Notes: generated by a model from the sequence alone, not told the origin. Counted from the first letter of the stretch, positions 25,293-34,814 are shown. The stretch: DNA of 64,000 nucleotides from JABSOG01 sp965277695 (GCA_965277695.1 CBDIDQ010000097.1:35427-99426), one strand, 5' to 3'. Numbers and translations are program-made.

Positions 25293-28034
25293 GTGTTAGA
25301 CGCGGATATGGCAAAAGCGCCACTTTCATTTAGCCAGCAGCGTATTTGGGTGTTTTCTCAGGTATCGGCTGAGGGTGCTATTTATAACGTGCCATTCGGC
25401 TTTGATGTTAAATCAGGACTCAATATCAGTGCTTTTAAACAAGCAGTGAATTTTGTCGTTAAGCGCCACGCGGTGTTGCGCACCACTTATCATCATGAGT
25501 CTTATATTCCGTTCCAACGCAGTCATACTATCGATGAATTACCGATTGAGATGATTGATTTGCGCCACTATGACGCGCAAGATCAAGATCATCATTTTTA
25601 CCAGCAGGTCGACCCGCTGGCGAAAAAACCGTTTGATTATGAAAATGAATTACCAATTAAAGTGAAGCTGTTTCGTTTGTCTGACAGCGGCTATCGAATA
25701 TTTTTTATCATCAGCCATATCGCGTTTGATGGCTGGTCGGTTGGGGTGTTCAATAAAGAACTCGCCGAAGCTTATAACCACTTTTTAGTCGGTAAAATTC
25801 CGCCATTAAGCGATTTAACTTATCAATATCAGGATTATGCCAAGGCTCAGCGCGAACGTGAAGCGTCGGGTCATTATGTCAAAAGCTTGGATTATTGGAA
25901 AACACAGCTGGAATTTCCGCTACAACAGCTCGATTTGGCCGATTTGACGCCAAAAACCGCATCTACTGCCCATGGTAATACGGTTGAATTTCATTTTGAT
26001 CGCGAGTTAAGCGACAGCATTCAAAAGTTAGCTAAAAGCCATCGTTCTTCAATGTACGGCATTATGCTGAGCCTGTTTAAAGCGGCGATTTATGGCATGA
26101 AAGGCTTTGAAGATATTATCGTCGGTTCGCCGTTTGCCAATCGCCATTATCCCGGCGTCGATAATCTGTTGGGCTTTTTTGTTAATATGCTGCCGGTCAG
26201 AACCCGGGTTAAGGGTGATATGACCTTTAAACAACTCTCTACGGCAATTAAATATTATGTGCTCAACTCTTTTGAGCATCAGGAACAACCGATTGAACCG
26301 TTGTTGCATCATGTCAGAAGTGAAGTCTCGCCTTTGGTACATGTGTTGTTTTCGGTGCAGGATATTGAATTGCCTGCGTTGGAATTTGACGATGTGAGTT
26401 ATGAGCGACTGACGATTGATGCTTTCGGCTCAAAAATGGATATGACTTTGGTGTTTTATGTCACCGCTGAGGGTATTCGCGGTGAAATTGAATACAACAC
26501 TGAAATCTTCTCTATCAATCGTTTGAATCAAATTATTACCGCTATCGAAGATATTGCGCGGCTGGTGATCAGCGATGTTGACGTTGAGCCGACACTTGAT
26601 GCGTTAGCGATGCTGTGTCCAAATCTACCCGATAGGGCAGCAAAGAAAGCAGCAACAAATACTGATAAACCCGCTGCTATTGTGCAGTCGCTACCGGCCA
26701 ATAATGTGCAGCAGCTGATTTATCACAACAGTGAAAATAGCAAAAGCGTGAAGTTTTTGATTGATTATCATATGCAAGTCAGTCCGGTTGCTGACATTAA
26801 GCAGTTAGAGAGTATCTATCGCGATATCATTGAAAATACCCCTAATTTACGCGCGACTTTTAGTCCGTTACACGGTCAGTTGCTGTGTCATATTCGTGAT
26901 AAAGGTCATGCGGATTTTGAATTGGTTGACTTGAGAGCGTTGAGTGAAAGCTCTCAAATGAGCACCATCAAAAAGCAAGTGGCGAAACAGCGTGCCCATC
27001 CGATGAATTTGGCCGAAGACGTGTTATTACGTTGCAAGGTCTTTTTGCTCAGTGACGATCGCTGTGTATTGTCGTTGTTCACTCATCATTTATTGCTCGA
27101 TGGCATTTCTTTTACTTTGTTGCAGCAAACCCTGATCAAGCGGTTTATTGGTGCCGAAGTGGATGTCGATGCCAGCCAAATGAGCAATTATCTCGATGCC
27201 CATCAGCAGCAATTACGTGATGCCGGGCAAATTAAAACCCAGGCTCAGCCGCATTTGAACCGATTAACCGAGACGCTTAAAGGTGGCAAGGCGTTTAATT
27301 GGTTGGCGGATGTCGACTATTCACAAAGGACGCGACAACAGCCTAATAGCTCGCGTTGCATTCACGAATACAAGTTTTCGCCAGCCACTTTGGCCGGTTT
27401 GCAATCGTTGTCGAAACAGCATCGGGTGACGCCTTATGTTACCGGTATGGCGCTGTTTGGTTTGATGGTCGCTTGTCATTCTGATGCTGAGGTGTTTCAT
27501 ATTTATTCACCCAATGGCGGTCGTAGCCAAGCTGAGTTTGCCAATACCTTGGGATTATTCCTTAACTGGAATATTTACCAAGTGGATATGAGCAGTGAGC
27601 TGTCGTTGTCTGAGTTGATTCAGGCGCTTAAAGGCCAGTATTACGCCCATGTTGAACCGAACTTCCCGCATTTGAAGTTGATCAAAGCGCACCTGAGCGA
27701 TTTGCCGATTAAGCAATTGAGTTATGGCATTCAGTCTTATAACGAGCAAACCACGATGGCGCAACAGATGGCCGATAAAACCGGTAAAGCGGTGGAGATT
27801 GACTATTATGTGCCGCCATTTATTGAGGCGAAGCAGGATTTGTCGTTTTATCTGGTGGATCAGTGGGGCGATTTGTACGGCGCATTCACTTATAACACTG
27901 AGCTGTTTAATCATGGGTCGATGGTCAAAATGGAAAAAACCTTTGATGCCATGGTGGCTTATTTTGTTGATGATGCCAAACGCAAGACCACTATCAAGCT
28001 GTTACGAGCTGAGCAATTAAGGGAGGCAAGCTAA
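25293..28034 (+). CDS. Stand-alone NRPS protein with two condensation domains
   Basis: The 913-residue product has two condensation domains and nothing else. C1 (about 1-440) opens with APLSFSQQRIWVFSQ (motif C1) and has S-H142-x-x-x-D146-G147 in place of HHxxxDG: the catalytic second His is kept, the first is Ser. C2 (about 470-905) has a complete H598-H599-LLLDG. There is no adenylation, carrier or release domain. I take the GTG at 25293 as start because AGAAGGA lies 9 bp upstream. The likely role is to move the chlorothreonyl group from the four-carrier NRPS to an acceptor, or to join two carrier-bound units. It runs 1 bp into the MFS gene (TAATG). Confidence 0.88.
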   Translation: MLDADMAKAPLSFSQQRIWVFSQVSAEGAIYNVPFGFDVKSGLNISAFKQAVNFVVKRHAVLRTTYHHESYIPFQRSHTIDELPIEMIDLRHYDAQDQDHHFYQQVDPLAKKPFDYENELPIKVKLFRLSDSGYRIFFIISHIAFDGWSVGVFNKELAEAYNHFLVGKIPPLSDLTYQYQDYAKAQREREASGHYVKSLDYWKTQLEFPLQQLDLADLTPKTASTAHGNTVEFHFDRELSDSIQKLAKSHRSSMYGIMLSLFKAAIYGMKGFEDIIVGSPFANRHYPGVDNLLGFFVNMLPVRTRVKGDMTFKQLSTAIKYYVLNSFEHQEQPIEPLLHHVRSEVSPLVHVLFSVQDIELPALEFDDVSYERLTIDAFGSKMDMTLVFYVTAEGIRGEIEYNTEIFSINRLNQIITAIEDIARLVISDVDVEPTLDALAMLCPNLPDRAAKKAATNTDKPAAIVQSLPANNVQQLIYHNSENSKSVKFLIDYHMQVSPVADIKQLESIYRDIIENTPNLRATFSPLHGQLLCHIRDKGHADFELVDLRALSESSQMSTIKKQVAKQRAHPMNLAEDVLLRCKVFLLSDDRCVLSLFTHHLLLDGISFTLLQQTLIKRFIGAEVDVDASQMSNYLDAHQQQLRDAGQIKTQAQPHLNRLTETLKGGKAFNWLADVDYSQRTRQQPNSSRCIHEYKFSPATLAGLQSLSKQHRVTPYVTGMALFGLMVACHSDAEVFHIYSPNGGRSQAEFANTLGLFLNWNIYQVDMSSELSLSELIQALKGQYYAHVEPNFPHLKLIKAHLSDLPIKQLSYGIQSYNEQTTMAQQMADKTGKAVEIDYYVPPFIEAKQDLSFYLVDQWGDLYGAFTYNTELFNHGSMVKMEKTFDAMVAYFVDDAKRKTTIKLLRAEQLREAS

Positions 28035-29329
28035 TGACTGATTCAAATAAGTCGACCTTGTGGGATCGCAATTATAAAGCGTTGCTGCAAGGCAATGCGG
28101 TGTCTAAGTTTGGTTCGATTGGTTTTACTATTGCGATCACTTTGGTGCTTAAAGAGCTGACCGATTCGGGTTTGATCATGGCGATGGTGCTGGGCATGTC
28201 GGCGGTTTCGGCGATTTTGTTTGGTTCTTTTGCCGGTGTTGTCGCCGATGAAAGCGAATTTAAACAAAAGGTGATGGTTAAAGCGGACATGTTGGCATTT
28301 GTCACCGCATTGGCTTTGGCGTTGCTGTTTTATTTGTCTGACAACACGGTGGTGAAAGTTGGCGGTTTGATGGTGGCGGTGTTTGTTTTGGCCGCTTGTC
28401 AGTCGTTTTATGGCATTTCAGCCAAAACCTTAGTGCCGAGCATTGTTGATAAAAGCCATTTGCTCAGAGCCAATGCCAATATGACCTCTTCGGTCAGTGC
28501 GGCGAATATTTTGGGTCAGGGATTCGCCGGGGTATTTTTGCTGGTGCTGGGTCCTGTGGTGTTTTTTATTGTCGATGCGTTGACCTATTTGTATTCGTCG
28601 ATTTGCGCTCGGGTAATTAAAACCACGCCAGATGATGATGAGCTGGCGGCGAAAAAAGCGGCGATTAAAACGCCATTTTCATTGACTAAAATCTTTACCG
28701 CGATCAAAAGTTCGTGGCGGGCGAGCAAGGAATTTCCGGGTTTGACCGGGGTGTTTATGTTGGTGGCGATTGTTAATTTTATCAGTGCCCCTACGGCGAT
28801 GTATTTGGCGTTTTTGACCCAAGATCAGCTAGGTCTGTCGGCGGATTGGTATGCGTGGTTTATGGTGTTTTTGACTCTTGGTGGTATTAGCGGTGCCTTG
28901 ATTGCCAAGAAGCTTAAAGACAGTAACCGTTATCATGTGATCATGGTGGCGTTGTTGATTTTATCGACGGCTAAGTTGTTGGTGGCGGCGTCGACGCATT
29001 ATGCCATGGCAATCAGCCTGCTATTTATTGAGGCGAACCTGTATACTGTGCTGTCGGTGATGATAGTGACCACTATACAGCAGCAAACACCGAAAGAAAT
29101 TATGGGCAAAGTCTTTGGTATTGTTGAAGTTTTTGGTCGAATTGCAATACCGCTAGGGTTAATGGTTGGTGGTTTGCTGGTTGATATTTCGGACAAAAAT
29201 ATGCCAATGGTCTTTGCCATTAATGGCGTGGCTTTATTTATTGCCTGTGCGTTTTTCGCCCGGCTGAAACCTTTACGCGATTATTTTCAGGGTAAAACCC
29301 CCGAGGCAACCACGCTGGTAGCGGAGTAA
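28034..29329 (+). CDS. MFS exporter (EntS/MFS_3-like)
   Basis: The 431-residue protein has about 12 hydrophobic segments and the layout of MFS_3/EntS-type drug or siderophore exporters: an N-terminal LLQGNAVSKFGSIGFTIAI segment, motif-like FAGVVADESEFKQKVM between helices 2 and 3, and a central loop near residue 205 (KTTPDDDELAAKKAA). Its ATG overlaps the stop of the condensation-protein gene (TAATG), so it is translationally coupled to biosynthesis. Export of the cluster product across the inner membrane is the simplest role. It ends 8 bp before the RND gene. Confidence 0.85.
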   Translation: MTDSNKSTLWDRNYKALLQGNAVSKFGSIGFTIAITLVLKELTDSGLIMAMVLGMSAVSAILFGSFAGVVADESEFKQKVMVKADMLAFVTALALALLFYLSDNTVVKVGGLMVAVFVLAACQSFYGISAKTLVPSIVDKSHLLRANANMTSSVSAANILGQGFAGVFLLVLGPVVFFIVDALTYLYSSICARVIKTTPDDDELAAKKAAIKTPFSLTKIFTAIKSSWRASKEFPGLTGVFMLVAIVNFISAPTAMYLAFLTQDQLGLSADWYAWFMVFLTLGGISGALIAKKLKDSNRYHVIMVALLILSTAKLLVAASTHYAMAISLLFIEANLYTVLSVMIVTTIQQQTPKEIMGKVFGIVEVFGRIAIPLGLMVGGLLVDISDKNMPMVFAINGVALFIACAFFARLKPLRDYFQGKTPEATTLVAE

Positions 29330-29337
29330 GTAGTAAC

Positions 29338-32300
29338 ATGTACAAGATTATTCGTTTCTTCGTCGAGCGCAGTTTTCAGGTCAACCTGATTAGCGTCGCC
29401 ATTATTGTGCTGGGGCTATATTCTATCGGCTCAATGGTCAGGCAAGTGCTGCCTTTCACTGAGCGCAGTGTTATCGTTATCAATACTTTCTTTCCTAATG
29501 CCACGCCGCAGATGATCGAAAGAGAAGTGACGTTTCCACTGGAAGAAACGTTGATGGGTTTGCCTGGGGTGCAGAGTGTTTCGTCATCGTCTAAAGCTCA
29601 GCAATCGGCGATTAAAATTAACTGGGATAGCGAGAAAGAGCAGGCGGCAACTATGCTGGAGACGATTAAGTCTCGGGTTGATGCGATGCGCTGGAAGCTG
29701 CCCAGTGATATTGAACGAATGGAAATTAAACACCAAAGCGATAAAAAAAGCGCCGCGATGGTGATTGCCTTAACCGGCTTTGATTTGAATAATCCCACCC
29801 ATTATCAATGGCTTGACTATATTAAGCGTTCGCTGGTCAGCGTACCGTCAGTGGTTGATGTCGAGTCGCGTGAAACCAAAAAGAACCTTTATATTGAGTT
29901 TCAGACCGGACAAGTGGCGTTTCATGGTTTGAGCAATGCGGAGGTGGTGAAAGAGGTGATGGATACCCTCAAACAAGTGTCTATCGGCAACGTTAAGCAT
30001 AATGGTAAAAATATCATTATCGACATGGAAAAAGACGTAAAGTCAGTGGCCGAAATTGAGGATATTACCCTCAGCGCCAACGAATCTACTGGTGAAGTCC
30101 GCCTCAAGGACGTTGCCAATGTCTATTATAAAACCCCCAAAGATACCTTTTTACAGCCGATTAATGGCAAAGGGTCGATTTTCATTCGTATTTATCAAGA
30201 CATCAATGCAGATGCCATTACTGTGGTGGATAACCTTGATGCCGCTTTGCTGACGATGAAAGCGGCTTTGCCGCAGCCGATTGAATTAAATGTGGTTGAT
30301 CGGGCGACTGATTTTCTTAATCAGCAGTTTATTGTGTTGATCAACAATGCGGTGATGGGGTTGGTTTTGGTGCTGGCGGTGATGATTTTCTTTCTTGGGG
30401 TGCGCACCGCTATTTCGACCAGCCTTGGTATTGTGATTGCTTATATGGGCACGTTTTCGGTGTTGGCGTGGTTGGGTATTCCGTTTGATTTGATTTCGGT
30501 GATGGCGATGATTGTGATTGTCGGCATTTTGGTGGATGACTCGATTGTGTTGTCCGAAGCCTATAGTACTGACAAACAAAACAATCCCGGGCAGTTGGGC
30601 AATGATACGGCGGTTAATGCGGCAAAACGTTTGATGGTGCCGGTCACTGGTGGTTTGCTGACGACTATGGTGGCATTTTTGCCGATTTTGTTTTCGCAAT
30701 CGCAATCGAGCCAGATGTTTTATGCCATTCCGGTGGTGGTGATTGTGGCGTTGTTGATCAGTTGGGTGGAGTGCTTCTTTATTTTGCCTAATCACTTAGT
30801 GCATATGAGTTCAGGGGTGAAAACCCGCAGTGTGCATTTGTTTGGTCAGCTGGCGAAGTATTATAGCCGGCTGTTGAGGGGGTTGATGAAAGCCCGGCTT
30901 TGGTTGTTGCCGTTAATTATTATTGTGTTTGGCGCTTTGTATAGCTTTTTGCAAGAGAAGACTCGGCTTGATTTTAATCTCAATCTTGGGGTGACTCGGG
31001 TGCAGATCACCACTGTGCTGAAAAATGCTAAGTCGGTGGAAGACAGTTTGGCGCAGGTTAAACCGGTGCAGGATTATCTGGTGTCGCTGAAACAACAGTT
31101 TGATATTAATGTGGTGACGCAACCGGGCAAAGCGCGTTTGGGCGGGATCAATAAGCAGGGTGATCGTTACGTTCAATTCAGCATCTTTATTAAAATTCTC
31201 AAGGGCAATTTCAAGCAGGTGGTGGGGTCGTTAAAAAGCGAGCTGAAAGACAATCTGGGCAAATATAATACCGGTCAATTTGAGGTGCTTGAATTGACCT
31301 CCGGCGGTCGGGGTGGTGAAGGTAATGATGCGATCAATGTGTTTATTCAGGGCAAAGACCGGGTATCGATTGATGGCATTAAAACCCAGCTAGAAACGGC
31401 GCTGACCAGTGTCGATGGAATGCGCGGGATTTATTTTGATAATGACAGAAGCAGCGAGACGTGGACCTTTATTCCTGATTACCGCATGATGAAGCAATAC
31501 AATATTAGCGAGGCGGAATTTTTGGCGCAAGTGACACCTGCCTTTACCCCGCGAAAGCTCGGTTTCACTCGATTTGAGGGTAATCATGTCGACATCTACA
31601 GCGATTATGCAGTGACTGAGGACAAAGTGTTTGATCGGCTGCAAGCGTTGACGGTGTTAACTCGGGATAATCTGACCTTGCCAACCAGCGTGTTTGGACA
31701 GTGGCAGTTGGGGACTTCGCTGTCGAATATCACGCATAAAAATGGTCTGCGCAGTTATAAGGTGTCGGTGCGGTTTGATCAGCAAACCACCGATCTGGGC
31801 AAGTTTAAAGCGGCGGTGAAACAAGCGTTGCTGCCGTTGAGTCAGCAAAATCCTGATTATCTGATCAGCACCGAAAGCGCCAATACCGCATTAGATGATA
31901 CGCAAAATTGGGCGATGAAAATGGCCTTATTCTGTATTATCGGGGTGGTGTTGATTATTGCCTTTACGCTGGATTCGTTTGCTAAGGTGATTTTGTCGTT
32001 ATTGCCTATTCCGTTTGGTTTGATTTTTGTGGTGGGTATATTTTACCAGTTTGGTTATCACCTTGATGTGATTGCCATGGTTGGGATGCTCGGTGTGGTG
32101 GGGATCTCGGTGAACAATGCGATCATTATGGTTCATGCGATTTCGCAGCTGGGCGAGCAAACCACTGAAGCGGTGATTGCCGGGGCGACGAGTCGGATAA
32201 GAGCGGTGGCATTGACTACCTTGACTACTTTGGTGGGGATTTTCCCGATGGCTTATGGCATTGGCGGCGAGTCGGGTTATACCAAATCGATTGCGTTATC

Positions 32301-32430
32301 GCTGGGTTGGGGTTTGGTTGGCAGTACGCTGGCGACCTTGTTTATTTTGCCGTTGTTGGTGGCGGTTTATTTTGAAATCGCCGGGTTTGTCAGCAAACGT
32401 CGGGTTAAGATCGGGAGTGATCATGTTTAA
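29338..32430 (+). CDS. RND efflux permease (AcrB/HAE1 family)
   Basis: The 1030-residue protein has the RND layout: a first membrane helix near residues 10-32, a large periplasmic loop (about 35-335), six helices, a second loop and six more helices. The TM4 proton-relay pair is present in IVIVGILVDDSIVLSE (two Asp at about residues 400-401). The late helices contain GMLGVVGISVNNAIIMVHAI, as in AcrB-like pumps. It follows the MFS gene by 8 bp and overlaps the adaptor gene by 8 bp. No outer-membrane channel gene is in the cluster, so a TolC-type protein encoded elsewhere would be needed. The likely job is export of, or protection from, the halogenated product. Confidence 0.92.
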   Translation: MYKIIRFFVERSFQVNLISVAIIVLGLYSIGSMVRQVLPFTERSVIVINTFFPNATPQMIEREVTFPLEETLMGLPGVQSVSSSSKAQQSAIKINWDSEKEQAATMLETIKSRVDAMRWKLPSDIERMEIKHQSDKKSAAMVIALTGFDLNNPTHYQWLDYIKRSLVSVPSVVDVESRETKKNLYIEFQTGQVAFHGLSNAEVVKEVMDTLKQVSIGNVKHNGKNIIIDMEKDVKSVAEIEDITLSANESTGEVRLKDVANVYYKTPKDTFLQPINGKGSIFIRIYQDINADAITVVDNLDAALLTMKAALPQPIELNVVDRATDFLNQQFIVLINNAVMGLVLVLAVMIFFLGVRTAISTSLGIVIAYMGTFSVLAWLGIPFDLISVMAMIVIVGILVDDSIVLSEAYSTDKQNNPGQLGNDTAVNAAKRLMVPVTGGLLTTMVAFLPILFSQSQSSQMFYAIPVVVIVALLISWVECFFILPNHLVHMSSGVKTRSVHLFGQLAKYYSRLLRGLMKARLWLLPLIIIVFGALYSFLQEKTRLDFNLNLGVTRVQITTVLKNAKSVEDSLAQVKPVQDYLVSLKQQFDINVVTQPGKARLGGINKQGDRYVQFSIFIKILKGNFKQVVGSLKSELKDNLGKYNTGQFEVLELTSGGRGGEGNDAINVFIQGKDRVSIDGIKTQLETALTSVDGMRGIYFDNDRSSETWTFIPDYRMMKQYNISEAEFLAQVTPAFTPRKLGFTRFEGNHVDIYSDYAVTEDKVFDRLQALTVLTRDNLTLPTSVFGQWQLGTSLSNITHKNGLRSYKVSVRFDQQTTDLGKFKAAVKQALLPLSQQNPDYLISTESANTALDDTQNWAMKMALFCIIGVVLIIAFTLDSFAKVILSLLPIPFGLIFVVGIFYQFGYHLDVIAMVGMLGVVGISVNNAIIMVHAISQLGEQTTEAVIAGATSRIRAVALTTLTTLVGIFPMAYGIGGESGYTKSIALSLGWGLVGSTLATLFILPLLVAVYFEIAGFVSKRRVKIGSDHV

Positions 32431-33178
32431 ATCTTCATTACAGTGGCTGCTTTATGGGTTGGCCTTTTTTACATTGAATGCTAGTGCGGCTGAGTCGGGC
32501 GGGTTAAAAGTGACTGCCAGAGTGGTGGCGGCACACAATATTACGTTGTCGAGTCAATTGGATGCGCCGGTATTGAAAGTTGCCCGAGAAGGCAGTCGTT
32601 TGCAAAAAGGCGATGTGGTGGCTTTATTGGATACTGAGCAACTGAGCTTTGAATTGAAGCAGTCTGAGGCGTTGTTACGTTATTATGCTAAAGAAATTGA
32701 TATTTCGAACAAAAAGGTTAAACGTTTGAGTGTGTTGCGTGAGAAAAACAGCGCCTCACAAGAGGCGTTTGAAACCGCGCAATTGCAGTTATGGGCAGCC
32801 CAGCGTAACCATCAGTTTAATCAGCAAAAAGCCGACAGTGTGAAAGACCTGATTGGCAAAGCGACCATCACCGCGCCGTTTGATTTGGTGGTGACTAAGC
32901 GCATCAGCCAGAGTCATGAATATGTCAGTAAAGGTACCGCGATGGTGGCGGTCAGTTCGATTTCTCAACTACAAATTATTGGCACCGTGGCCAATCCGTT
33001 GGTTTCTCGCATTGTTATGGGCGCTCAATTGAGTGCCAGCTTTGGTGCTGAGCAAATTGACACGACGGTGAGCCAACTTTATCCGTTAACCAGTCAGCAA
33101 AATACACCTTATGAATTCAGAGCTGAGTTGCCTGCCGGCTGGCCGATTGGTACGTCGTTGACCGTGCTGTTGCCGTAA
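32423..33178 (+). CDS. Short RND periplasmic adaptor (HlyD/MFP family)
   Basis: The 251-residue product has a signal peptide (LLYGLAFFTLNASA) and the adaptor pattern: lipoyl half (AHNITLSSQLDAPVLKVARE, GDVVALLDTEQL), a coiled-coil hairpin (about residues 75-125), and the second lipoyl half (KATITAPFDLVVTKRI). The start at 32423 has GGGAG 6 bp upstream and overlaps the RND gene end. Typical adaptors are 350-400 residues; this one lacks most of the beta-barrel and membrane-proximal domains at the C-terminus, ending cleanly at 33178. It may be a natural short form. It pairs with the RND permease just upstream. Confidence 0.85.
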   Translation: MFKSSLQWLLYGLAFFTLNASAAESGGLKVTARVVAAHNITLSSQLDAPVLKVAREGSRLQKGDVVALLDTEQLSFELKQSEALLRYYAKEIDISNKKVKRLSVLREKNSASQEAFETAQLQLWAAQRNHQFNQQKADSVKDLIGKATITAPFDLVVTKRISQSHEYVSKGTAMVAVSSISQLQIIGTVANPLVSRIVMGAQLSASFGAEQIDTTVSQLYPLTSQQNTPYEFRAELPAGWPIGTSLTVLLP

Positions 33179-33206
33179 ATTTAAATAATTAGAAGGATTA
33201 ATCATA

Positions 33207-33572
33207 ATGAGTAATAACGTTGTTAACTTCGCCGAAAAACTGACTAAATTCGATGAATTTTGGACCCCGAAGATCATTGCCGAAATGAATGATTATCAAT
33301 TCAAACTCGCTAAATTTAAAGACGAATTTGTTTGGCACGATCATGCCGATACTGATGAAGCTTTTATCGTGATTAAAGGCAGCATGACGATTAAACTCGA
33401 AGCTGGTGATGTGACACTAAATGCCGGTGAAATGTATGTGGTGCCTAAAGGGGTTAAACATTGTCCGCAAGCTGACGAGACCTGTGAAGTGTTGTTGATT
33501 GAGCCAAAAAATGTGGTCAATACTGGTGAAGCGGGTAGTGATTTGACCGCTGAAAATGATGTGTGGATTTAG
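33207..33572 (+). CDS. Single-domain cupin protein
   Basis: The 121-residue product is one cupin barrel with a full metal site: the first motif H-D-H-x4-E in FVWHDHADTDEAFIVIKG and the final His in VVPKGVKHCPQADE. It is cytoplasmic, with no signal peptide. AGAAGGA lies 11 bp before the ATG at 33207, and the gene follows the adaptor by 28 bp on the same strand. Small cupins act as isomerases, dioxygenases or epimerases, or bind ligands, so the reaction cannot be read. In this position it is a candidate tailoring or self-protection enzyme for the halogenated product. Confidence 0.8.
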   Translation: MSNNVVNFAEKLTKFDEFWTPKIIAEMNDYQFKLAKFKDEFVWHDHADTDEAFIVIKGSMTIKLEAGDVTLNAGEMYVVPKGVKHCPQADETCEVLLIEPKNVVNTGEAGSDLTAENDVWI

Positions 33573-33657
33573 ATGTCTTTAAAGTTAACAATTAAGAGCA
33601 AAATCAAAAACCAGCATATTGTCTGGTGATATAGCTGGGATCTAGGTTTAAATAAAT

Positions 33658-33929
33658 GTAGCTATTCAGTATGACTACCGTTATGTGGGCCGCTGGGCTG
33701 TTCAGGTATCTGGAGTGCTTCGTTCTTTATAATCAAGAGCGCTCACCACGGAGACACGGAAGCACGGAGAAAGTCAAAAGTAAAACTCGTTGGTTTTTGA
33801 CTTTGTTGTTCTCCGTATCTCCGTGTCTCCGTGGTCAAAATGTTTTTATTTTTTAAGAACGAAGCGCTCCAGTGACTTGAAAAGTCCGTCAAACCCTTAA
33901 GACATTTTATCCACAAGCTGAATAGTTAC
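33658..33929. mobile_element. Miniature element, family B copy 3, with 8-bp target duplication
   Basis: Inverted ends GTAGCTATTCAG (33658) and GCTGAATAGTTAC (to 33929) bound a 272-bp element flanked by a perfect direct repeat AAATAAAT (33650-33657 and 33930-33937). The cargo is the CCACGGAG-type long inverted repeat (33712-33870), not the GTAGGAG hairpin carried by the other two family B copies. It has no ORF. It splits the cupin gene from the SDR gene in the biosynthetic cluster. Confidence 0.88.
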
Positions 33930-33951
33930 AAATAAATTAAGGAATGCTGTA

Positions 33952-34623
33952 ATGTTTACAGGTAAGAATGTGCTGATCACTGATGCTGATCAATTTGTCG
34001 GTCCGGCTTGTGCTGAATTATTTGCGGCGCAAGGGGCGAATGTTATCGTTAATAATGATGACTTGTCGATTCAAGCAAATGTTGATCGGCTGATTGCTCA
34101 ACATGGCCATATTGATGTGCTGATCGCCAACTTTTTTGAGCCGTCGTGGATGTCGCCGGTGCACGAAATCAAAGATGAAAACTGGTCGGCGTTGATCACT
34201 TCATTGGTTGATCCGCTGATGAAAATCACCCGAGCGGTCAGCCCGCAAATGATTGCGCGTAAACAAGGCAAAATCGTGTTGATTGGTTCAGCCTCACCGG
34301 TTGAAGGTGCGCCGGGCGGCAGTGCTTATGCCATGGCTCGCGGAGCACAACATGCCTTTATGAAGTCGGTTGGGCTGGAATTAGCGCGTCATAATATCAA
34401 CGTGAACACCATCGCATTAGGTTATATTAGAGCGTCGTATTACCCGGAAGATTTGATTTCGACGCCAAAATTCAAATATATGTTGGACTTTAAAGTGCCG
34501 CTGGGGCGGTTGGCAGAGCCTAGCGAAGTGGCCGAACTGGCGAGCTTTTTGAGTTCAGATAAAAGCCGTTTTATGGCCGCGCAGACTATTCCGTTTTCTG
34601 GTGGTTCGTTGACGTTGGGGTAG
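33952..34623 (+). CDS. Atypical short-chain dehydrogenase/reductase
   Basis: The 223-residue protein has the SDR fold: an N-terminal cofactor turn KNVLITDADQFVGPACAELF, an IDVLIAN segment, the catalytic Ser in VLIGSAS (S113) and a C-terminal IPFSGGSLTLG tail. Two features are unusual. The glycine-rich TGxxxGxG turn is degenerate (TDADQFVG), and the catalytic YxxxK is Y126-A-M-A-R130, with Arg in place of Lys. This pattern is known in SDR-like dehalogenases: halohydrin dehalogenases use a Ser-Tyr-Arg triad and bind halide where NAD would lie. The sequence therefore fits a halohydrin dehalogenase (HheC-like) at least as well as a redox SDR. Confidence 0.8.
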   Translation: MFTGKNVLITDADQFVGPACAELFAAQGANVIVNNDDLSIQANVDRLIAQHGHIDVLIANFFEPSWMSPVHEIKDENWSALITSLVDPLMKITRAVSPQMIARKQGKIVLIGSASPVEGAPGGSAYAMARGAQHAFMKSVGLELARHNINVNTIALGYIRASYYPEDLISTPKFKYMLDFKVPLGRLAEPSEVAELASFLSSDKSRFMAAQTIPFSGGSLTLG

Positions 34624-34635
34624 ACAGTAAAAACA

Positions 34636-34787
34636 GGTGCCGATTAAATAGGGTCGCAATTGATAATCCAAAAAAACGCGAATGAATTCGCGTCTACGAG
34701 GTACCAGCTCTGGTGTAGACGAGGTTTCAACCTCGTGAATATTTAGAGACAATTGTCACTTTAATTTTCTTTATATGATTAGGCCCC
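34636..34787. mobile_element. Miniature element, family A copy 1
   Basis: The element runs from GGTGCCGATTAAATAGGGT to CTTTATATGATTAGGCCCC and matches the element inside yhaV (48066-48214) over its full length. The core is two small hairpins: GCGAATGAATTCGC and ACGAGGTTTCAACCTCGT. Direct repeats AAAACA abut both ends (34630-34635 and 34788-34793). It separates the SDR gene from the threonine-dehydratase-like gene and has no ORF. Confidence 0.8.
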
Positions 34788-34814
34788 AAAACAAATCAAT
34801 CGCGAGGACAAGTA

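Noticed and set aside
30286..30795. 169-codon open frame on the minus strand
   Set aside because: It lies wholly antisense to the RND permease gene, is extremely rich in His, Asn, Gln and Arg, and is an artefact of hydrophobic codons read backwards.
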